A stretch of DNA of 23,807 nucleotides, taken from the NCBI GenBank assembly GCA_014885115.2, contig WKLE02000159.1:5898-29704 (forward strand). The letters run 5' to 3'. Of this stretch, positions 18,601 to 23,807 are shown piece after piece. The notes below the pieces were generated by a model, which was given only the letters and a program-made list of their open reading frames with translations, searched no databases and was not told the DNA's origin. The translations under genes and the position numbers were made by a program. The DNA comes from Asterionellopsis glacialis. Lineage: Eukaryota; Bacillariophyta; Plagiogrammaphyceae; Rhaphoneidales; Asterionellopsidaceae. Each line of letters begins with the position of its first letter. Positions within the stretch are counted from its first letter, which is position 1.

Positions 18601-19007
18601 ATGCTAAGCTATCAGCAGGAGAGTATGGCATAGCTCTCAAGATGGCGATTCATTTAAATGAATCCGAATTAGTACAGGAAGTTTTGGAGGGGACACCGTA
18701 TGGGTCTATCCCACATGTCGTGCGGACTATTGGCCCAGAACAACTAGAACGATTGCTACAATTCGTTTCCAAATCCATGGCTGATTCTCCTCACGTTGAA
18801 TTCTACCTTCAGTGGTGTCTAACATTATTGCAGACCCATGGTACGTACATGGAGAAACACAGAGGAACATTTATGAGAGCGTTTCGTGCTATGCACAAAA
18901 ATGTCCAGAGTCGCCATGATGAACTAAAAACAATATGCGACGAGAACAAATATACACTTGCTTTTGTGAAAGATCAAGCTCAATTACTTTTGAGTAAACA
19001 TTCATAA
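15657..19007 (+). CDS. PWP2: Periodic tryptophan protein 2 (PWP2/UTP1), UTP-B subunit of the SSU processome
   Basis: Proposed join(15657..17604, 17877..18079, 18321..19007), 945 aa, close to yeast Pwp2 (about 920). Pwp2 is a nucleolar tandem WD40 protein of the UTP-B complex, which binds the pre-18S 5' region and U3 during early small-subunit assembly. It starts MKFNFKLRRLCGAYYG and shows repeated WD40 blades such as DGTARIWTLH, EDGKLKLWN, SWDGTVKFWDLY and IGGLLSFWDV. The family hallmark RRDIAGGRKMNDRMTADN is recreated only by splicing at 17604/17877. CYSADGSCVLAGGNSKYVC and SLDGVLDELNSKN follow across the second junction, then the helical Utp12 domain (about 780-945). A Ser/Asp-rich insert (16470-16640) is a low-complexity loop between blades. 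Each intron contains a U14-like snoRNA. Candidate branch points CTGAC (A17843) and CTGAT (A18289) lie 33 and 31 nt before the acceptors. Confidence 0.95.
17676..17793 (+). ncRNA. SNORD14: Box C/D snoRNA U14 (SNORD14/snR128-like), copy 1, in PWP2 intron 1
   Basis: C box GTGATGA (17685-17691). Domain A ACATTCGCAGTT (17707-17718) is complementary to the conserved AACTGCGAATG near the 18S 5' end. The guide CTTCCTTGGATGT (17768-17780) is complementary to 18S ACATCCAAGGAAG and abuts a D box CCGA (17781-17784). Counting five bases from the D box targets the C of ACATC, the site U14 methylates (yeast 18S C414). A terminal stem pairs AACGC (17679-17683) with GCGTT (17785-17789) and can extend through ACA/TGT with one bulged C. 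The core ends 87 nt before the 3' splice site, suiting release from the spliced intron. The unusual feature is CCGA in place of CUGA; the GA needed for the kink-turn is kept. A CTGA at 17721-17724 could serve as D'. Confidence 0.9.
18122..18236 (+). ncRNA. SNORD14: Box C/D snoRNA U14 (SNORD14/snR128-like), copy 2, in PWP2 intron 2
   Basis: Same layout as copy 1, differing over ~109 bases by three substitutions and one deleted A. C box ATGATGA (18130-18136), domain A (18152-18163), guide CTTCCTTGGATGT (18212-18224), D box CCGA (18225-18228). The terminal stem uses other flanking bases: GAGACGC (18122-18128) pairs with GCGTTCTC (18229-18236) with one bulged T. The core ends 84 nt before the intron 2 acceptor. 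Outside the snoRNA the two introns show no similarity. Substitutions avoid the guide, domain A and D box; one changes C box position 1 (G/A), both allowed by RUGAUGA. Confidence 0.9.
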
Positions 19008-19148
19008 TCTAGAGACTTTATGAATTACAATCTTGATAGATGTAACTTTTCCCACAGAATTCTTTCTAGACAGCAATACATATTTGGTTTAACATATAAA
19101 AGGAGATATCTTTGATGCCATCACGGAGAGAGATAGAACTAGTATTAG

Positions 19149-20361
19149 TTAAAGTTCATCGTTGAGAGACGTTTTTGCTGGTTCAGCAGCTGATACCTTG
19201 AGTTTTGACACTGTCGAAAATAATTGATTTGACATGTAAGCTAGGACTCCCGTAGTCGTGAGATTAAGACTCTCCTTTACCGATACAATTACTTTTGCTT
19301 CGGTTGTAAAGGCAAAGGTTGTTTCCTCTGCCTTGAGGAGAGCCTCAGTGAGTGTAACATTGGCATCGTTAACAGCAGTATTATTAATTTTCCTAGCTTC
19401 CTCCTTGGCAGAAAGGAGTCGCGTTTGAGCTTTCGTTGTTTCTTGCGTACGTTGATTCCTAGCAAGCTCAATTTCTTCTGCAGCGGATTGTTTCGCAGCA
19501 ACAGCATTGGAATATTCACTTGGAAGTTCAACATTTTTAAGTTGAAGCGAAATTGCTAATGCGTAGACTCCAGCATCTCTATCATCCTCCGGACCTTCAA
19601 GTTTTATGCGTAGGTTATCCTCCATTGTACTTTGAATGATACCGCGTTTCTGTTGAAACTCTCCGATTTTGAATTCTAAAAATATACAAGAGGAAACAAA
19701 CATGGTAGAAAATCTAGTAAGTAATCTACTAAAAAAAATCTTGAGTTTGAAACCTCCAACTTTGGGCGGTGGGCTTACCTGAACATGAATGGTGTACGGC
19801 ACTGTTTCCAGCTGCAGTCACTACCTCTTTCCATTTATCGACATTGCGAAATTTGATTACTGCGGGATAGAGCCATTCAGCTGGCATTTGGTATTGAAAT
19901 GTAACTTCAAACTCAACTCGTAAACCATCTTGTGACACACAAGTGTCCTCAATATCAGTAGTAATGAATGTTGATGGGAATTTAATGAATTCATACCCTG
20001 GAGGACCAGAATGCATTCCTCCCAATTGGGCTTCATCACTTAACGTCTTAGAGTTGACATTGTATAGTAGTCCATATTCTGTAGAACCAAGTTTCTCAAG
20101 GGACACAGCAATTAGAACAATTGCCGTAATAAGGATGGCCGTGCATCCGACTCCCCATCCTATACGTTTAGGATTTGTATCACAGTACCGGATTGGTTCA
20201 CGTGTCCTTCGGACTCTTCCTTGGGGTTCGTATTCCGAACCTTTCTCTGGAATTATGTGAACAGCCCCTTCTTCCTCCTTCTCTTCTTCCCTATCATCTG
20301 GAATTTTTCTGATATTCGCATCCTCTTCGTCAGAAGTCTTCGGGCTGAAAATCCATGTCAT
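19149..20361 (-). CDS. SPFH/band-7 domain membrane protein (paralogue 1)
   Basis: Proposed join on the minus strand: 20361..19779 and 19675..19149, 369 aa. GTAAG donor at 19778, TTTTTAG acceptor at 19677-19676; splicing joins SAVHHSCS to EFKIGEFQQKRG in frame. Order: acidic/polar cytosolic N-terminus with a Glu-rich tract (about 12-32), one transmembrane helix (about 67-87, IGWGVGCTAILITAIVLIAV), a STEYGLLYN entry into the SPFH domain with DGLRVEFEVTFQYQMP, then an Ala/Glu/Lys-rich probable coiled coil (AAEEIELARNQRTQETTKAQ onward). SPFH proteins oligomerise on membranes and organise lipid microdomains, ion channels or proteases; the specific role here is unknown. It is divergent from a second SPFH gene of the same architecture. 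Confidence 0.82.
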
Positions 20362-20915
20362 GGTGAAGATATTAGATATACGTTCTCGTCAATACGTCGC
20401 TTTCTGTGGAAGTAAATAAATCAAAGATATGAAAGTATCGTCTCTAAAATGAGAAATACGCTTCTTGAGTTGTATGTTGATGATGAAATGATTGCCCGCG
20501 CATTTCTTTAGTCCTGGGTTTAGGTGAAAAGATGCCACGGATGAGAACTCTAAACTCGGGCTCGATACAGTACCACGTGCCTAATCTATGTACTTTGCCT
20601 GTAGTTTTTAGTCGTAAAAATGATAAATAGTGAAAAAATGGATATCACATTTCTTTAGTCTTGGGTTGGGGCTCGATACAGTAACTTTTGGTACACTTTT
20701 AACGCAAGGTGTCAACGATATGAGATTTTATGGAAACCATGACTGAAAGTTGTACTGGAAAAATTACATAGAAATCATGCCGTTATGGGATTGCACGATG
20801 CATTCACTATGTTCTTTGGGCCTCCTGGGGTTCTCATTTCTCTTCACATCCAAAAAGATCTACATTGAGCATAACATTGCACACCCAAAAGCTTTTAGAT
20901 ATTTCATCTTTCACC
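20362..20915. promoter_or_regulatory. Shared divergent promoter region of the two SPFH genes, with a duplicated block
   Basis: The only DNA between the two SPFH starts. Two sequence blocks occur twice in the same order: CATTTCTTTAGTC[C/T]TGGGTT (20501-20520 and 20648-20667) and GGGCTCGATACAGTA (20558-20572 and 20669-20683). In the right copy they are 1 nt apart; in the left they are separated by 37 nt. A duplicated cis-regulatory module is the simplest reading; it is not proven. Confidence 0.6.
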
Positions 20916-21863
20916 ATGGCATTATCCAAAGGAAATCGTGACTGTCTTTTTATTCTCCTTGCGTTGGGTATTCTACTAACCGCCATTCTAGTCCCCTTGA
21001 GTTTTTCCTATGTTGAGTACTACGAGTATGGGTTGAAACAACGTCGATCTAGTGGAAGTATTTACCTTGATCGTGTCTATACAAGTGGGCGTTATAGTAC
21101 AGGCGTTAAATATAAATTTTTCAAATATCAAGCTGATTCTCACTTTGAACATCTCAAAGAACTTGAAGTTTTTTCGGCAGGTTCAACAAACGAATCTATT
21201 GGTCTCGACTTTAAAGTTGATGTAGACTTTACGTATCTTCTGATTCAAGATCAAATTGGTCAACTCCACAAGGAACTTGCATCGTCGTACGAAACTATCG
21301 TGACATCCCGAGCCAAGGATGCTATCAAGAATGAAGCCATCTTTGTTACTTTTACAGAATACTTTCAACAACGAAAGGAAGTTGAAGCACGATTCCGTAA
21401 GGCTGTACAAGAAAGATGGAATACAAAACCATCCTTACATATTACACTTGATCAATTCCATTTAGGACGAATCCGTATCCCTGATTCAGTTGCGTCGAAG
21501 CAACTTGAAACTCGTGTTCAAAATGAGAAAAATCAAAAGGAAGCATTTGATCAACAAGCACAGTTTGAGCGGGAGCTTACAGCTGTTGAAGTTAATAGTA
21601 TTGATTTGGAAGCTGATAAAGTTCTACGTAATGCTAGAGCACAGGCCAATCTCCTACGTGCAAAGGCCAAGGTAGAGGCCGATCAGATCACTGCTGAAGC
21701 TCAACTAAATGGTACACAACTTCTTTTCGAAGCTGCTGGTATTACCACTCAAGAACACAAAACAGCCTTTACATACCTACGAACATTGAAAAATCGAGAC
21801 GAAATCGATTTGGATGTAAGTTATCTAACATCTGACAATATTATCAGGACGAAAAACGTTTGA
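20916..21863 (+). CDS. SPFH/band-7 domain membrane protein (paralogue 2)
   Basis: 315 aa, single exon. Start set at ATG 20916 (CACCATGG); the frame extends to 20865, but only to a TTG. A short N-terminus leads to one transmembrane helix (about 10-30, CLFILLALGILLTAILVPLSF), then YYEYGLKQRR entering the SPFH/prohibitin-like domain (VFSAGSTNESIGLDFKVDVDFTYLL; later FRKAVQERW and LGRIRIPDSVASKQLETRVQ) and an Ala/Glu/Arg-rich coiled coil (ADKVLRNARAQANLLRAKAK) typical of band-7 proteins. EYGL after the helix is shared with the neighbouring divergent gene. The two may be co-expressed and form hetero-oligomers as prohibitins do, which is inference. Unlike paralogue 1 it lacks the long acidic N-terminal extension. 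Confidence 0.85.
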   Translation: MALSKGNRDCLFILLALGILLTAILVPLSFSYVEYYEYGLKQRRSSGSIYLDRVYTSGRYSTGVKYKFFKYQADSHFEHLKELEVFSAGSTNESIGLDFKVDVDFTYLLIQDQIGQLHKELASSYETIVTSRAKDAIKNEAIFVTFTEYFQQRKEVEARFRKAVQERWNTKPSLHITLDQFHLGRIRIPDSVASKQLETRVQNEKNQKEAFDQQAQFERELTAVEVNSIDLEADKVLRNARAQANLLRAKAKVEADQITAEAQLNGTQLLFEAAGITTQEHKTAFTYLRTLKNRDEIDLDVSYLTSDNIIRTKNV

Positions 21864-22030
21864 AGATTATTTGTTTGTGCACATCTGAATACTAAGACAA
21901 CACTTTAAAGAAGTTTTTAACACTTAGTATCTGAAACAATATCAATATTTTCTAATTAGACAATGCAGTAATGCAACATTTGTGCTCTATATTCAATGTG
22001 TTACAACGTGTCGTACCGACCTCGCAATGA

Positions 22031-23461
22031 CTAAGCTGTTATCGCAATTTTTGGTGATGGCTTATCGTTCTTAGAAATTATATTACTGGCATGTTCATCC
22101 ACATAGCCTCTAGGTTTCAAACCTGTTGGCATCATAAAGTCTGGTAAATGCTTATGGATCTTGCGATTGTTTTTATATATTTGTTTGAGTAAAAAGTATT
22201 CCCTTGTCTTGCGTTTGGTATCATCAAAGTTACATTTAACTGCATCCGCATCTGATGCAGCCGCTGCTAGAGCCAAATCACGCGACCAAGCTGTATATTC
22301 ACGATAAACTTTAGCAATCTGTTCAGGATCATTCTTTTTGAGAAATCGTTGTTCCAATTGTTCATCCAATACCTTTTGAATTGCTTTACTATAACCTTCG
22401 AGGGTCTGTTTTGCTTGTTCAGAACATGCATGTTTTTCTAAACCTCTCCTTGAATCACCATATTTATGCCACCATTGTTTGTACTTTTGGTCCACTTCTT
22501 GTTCTCTTTCTGAAGCTGTCATCGCGTTCTTGTTTTTGTTACTCTTAATCTTTATTTGTTGGTTTTCTTCTTCCTCTTCGTCACTACTGCTTGTACTACT
22601 ACTGGTTCCGTCATAACTCTCTTTTGCAGTTTGATTTGACAATGATGACGACAAGGACCGATTCGCAAGCCAAATAGCACACGCTTCTTCCTCTTCTTCT
22701 GGTCTTGTTAGTAGTACTATACTTTCTTTGAAATGTTTGAAATCTCTCGCTTGCCACCAAATACTATCTCTTTCTTGTATCGTAGGTTGTTGAATGCGTA
22801 AAACGCGTTTTGTGGAACAAAACCGTACTCTAAAGTATGGTAGAGGAAGCCGTTGTGCTGACGATTGGAATAATTCCTTCTCAGGAGGAGAATGCCGTGG
22901 TTTATAAAATGCTGGATGAAATGAAAGTCGTTTAGCAACATTTACACCTAAAAATGCTTGAACACGTATTGATGTATTCTTCAATACACCTCTGTTGCTT
23001 CCTGCACTGCCAACCGATTCATTGTTTTGATGCAGCTGGTGATCAAATTCAAGTAAACCATCGTCGTCGTCGTCATCATCATCACCATCTTCAATGTAGT
23101 CGTCGTCATATTCACGACCATCTGCCATCCACGATACAAACAAACAGGGAAAACAATTGTTCCTTTTTTTTGGATTGGCAGTCTTCAATGGTACAATTTT
23201 TTCATAATCTGCAATATCTAGCCCTGGTCTCCATAGTGATATTGATTCTGATGTAGGGTCAGATTGTTGTTCTTGTTGTTTTTGATTCTCATCATTGGTG
23301 GGATCTATATCAATATTATCTATGCGTTGTAGAGTACATGTGGCATGCTTTGTAGAAACAAACTTCTTCGTAACTTTAACATCATGTTGTAAAGCTTCAT
23401 TTGATTCTTCTGCAAAGGCAAGCAAATCTTGACAAGAGTCTTTTGCACGCGATAACGTCAT
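22031..23461 (-). CDS. Hypothetical diatom protein with acidic tracts and a conserved C-terminal helical region
   Basis: 476 aa, ATG at 23461. The protein alternates low-complexity segments (Gln-rich about 60-67, a run of Asp about 121-134, Ser/Glu-rich about 287-304, Lys/Asn-rich just after) with conserved-looking blocks: SIWWQARDFKHFKESIVLL (about 244-262), then WWHKYGDSRRGLEKHACSEQ (about 332-351) leading into a helical stretch with VYREYTAWSRDLALAAAASD. The WW..RDF..FK...SRRGLE pattern resembles a large uncharacterised diatom family; no catalytic residues or membrane segments are evident. Probably soluble. The name and role are unknown. It lies tail-to-tail with the plus-strand SPFH gene, 167 nt apart. 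Confidence 0.8.
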   Translation of the reverse strand: MTLSRAKDSCQDLLAFAEESNEALQHDVKVTKKFVSTKHATCTLQRIDNIDIDPTNDENQKQQEQQSDPTSESISLWRPGLDIADYEKIVPLKTANPKKRNNCFPCLFVSWMADGREYDDDYIEDGDDDDDDDDGLLEFDHQLHQNNESVGSAGSNRGVLKNTSIRVQAFLGVNVAKRLSFHPAFYKPRHSPPEKELFQSSAQRLPLPYFRVRFCSTKRVLRIQQPTIQERDSIWWQARDFKHFKESIVLLTRPEEEEEACAIWLANRSLSSSLSNQTAKESYDGTSSSTSSSDEEEEENQQIKIKSNKNKNAMTASEREQEVDQKYKQWWHKYGDSRRGLEKHACSEQAKQTLEGYSKAIQKVLDEQLEQRFLKKNDPEQIAKVYREYTAWSRDLALAAAASDADAVKCNFDDTKRKTREYFLLKQIYKNNRKIHKHLPDFMMPTGLKPRGYVDEHASNIISKNDKPSPKIAITA

Positions 23462-23807
23462 GGTGTGATCAATGTTGTGCTAGTTGTGTTTATAAGATGT
23501 AGATAAGCAAACTCATACGTTCAAATTCCAATTGTGGGGGTTGAATCACAAACTCTTCAATTGTTCATATGCGTTGCTCGATGAGATACGTTCTCTTGCG
23601 GTCCACTGTGGTGAGTCCTACGGTACTCGTACATTCTTACTACCTTACATCTCAGATCTAAAAAGTTTCGAAAATGAGAAATGCGAAGCCCAAATTCTAA
23701 CAACTATCCGAAGCAGTCCACAGTAGGACTCTCTCTCTAGATAGAGAGGATTTGGAAAATGCCGAAGCGATAGTCTATGCGTCTGTACGTAGTACTCGTC
23801 TACTAAG
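23462..23807. other. 5' flank of the last gene; CT/GA palindromic element near the end
   Basis: No gene seen. AGGACTCTCTCTCTA (23725-23739) is the exact reverse complement of 9691-9705, and CTCTCTCTAGA (23731-23741) is another copy of the TCTAGAGAGAG 11-mer. A gene may begin beyond the right edge. Confidence 0.5.

Noticed and set aside
20865..20915. N-terminal extension of the plus-strand SPFH protein
   Set aside because: Begins at TTG; ATG 20916 has a strong CACCATGG context and directly precedes the transmembrane helix.

Overview
The window looks like nuclear DNA from a diatom (stramenopile alga). Supporting evidence: a thylakoid-lumen PsbP-family gene starts with a secretory signal followed by a VAA|FSP motif, the diatom/complex-plastid form of the ASAFAP targeting motif; genes are dense on both strands with few, short GT-AG introns (about 190-290 nt); several proteins resemble uncharacterised diatom families; and Ser/Asp/His-rich low-complexity stretches are common. 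Species cannot be named from the sequence alone.

Layout, left to right. (1) 566-2352 +: NDUFV1, the 51-kDa subunit of mitochondrial complex I, with a short first exon encoding the presequence. (2) 2792-3493 -: multi-pass membrane protein of unknown function. (3) 4082-5353 +: three-exon PsbP-family protein with bipartite plastid plus twin-arginine lumen targeting. (4) 5354-7274: gene-poor, with a probable decayed glycosyltransferase-like gene on the minus strand and palindromic CT/GA and GTACC elements. (5) 7275-8261 +: signal-peptide-bearing multi-pass membrane protein. (6) 8485-9896: a leftover C-terminal scrap of a copper amine oxidase gene, a two-TM hypothetical protein (-), and a dense nest of GGTACC-type inverted repeats. 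(7) 9897-12185 -: copper (TPQ) amine oxidase with a probable mitochondrial presequence. (8) 12800-14773 -: CCR4/nocturnin/ANGEL-type endonuclease-exonuclease-phosphatase. (9) 15657-19007 +: PWP2/UTP1, a UTP-B subunit of the SSU processome, three exons. (10) 19149-20361 - and 20916-21863 +: divergent pair of SPFH/band-7 membrane proteins. (11) 22031-23461 -: hypothetical protein.

Main discovery: both PWP2 introns carry a nearly identical ~110-nt sequence with the full layout of the box C/D snoRNA U14 (SNORD14/snR128): RUGAUGA C box, the ACATTCGCAGTT domain A complementary to the 5' part of 18S rRNA, the CTTCCTTGGATGT guide complementary to the conserved 18S ACATCCAAGGAAG, a D box, and a terminal stem that is formed by different flanking bases in each copy. 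Host protein and guest RNA both act in early 18S rRNA processing. Both copies have CCGA instead of the canonical CUGA D box.

Other points of interest are the amine oxidase 3'-end relic, a family of GTACCAGGTAC / TCTAGAGAGAG palindromic motifs confined to intergenic DNA, and a duplicated regulatory-looking block between the SPFH genes. Frames and splice phases were checked by hand; homology statements come from motif recognition, not searches.
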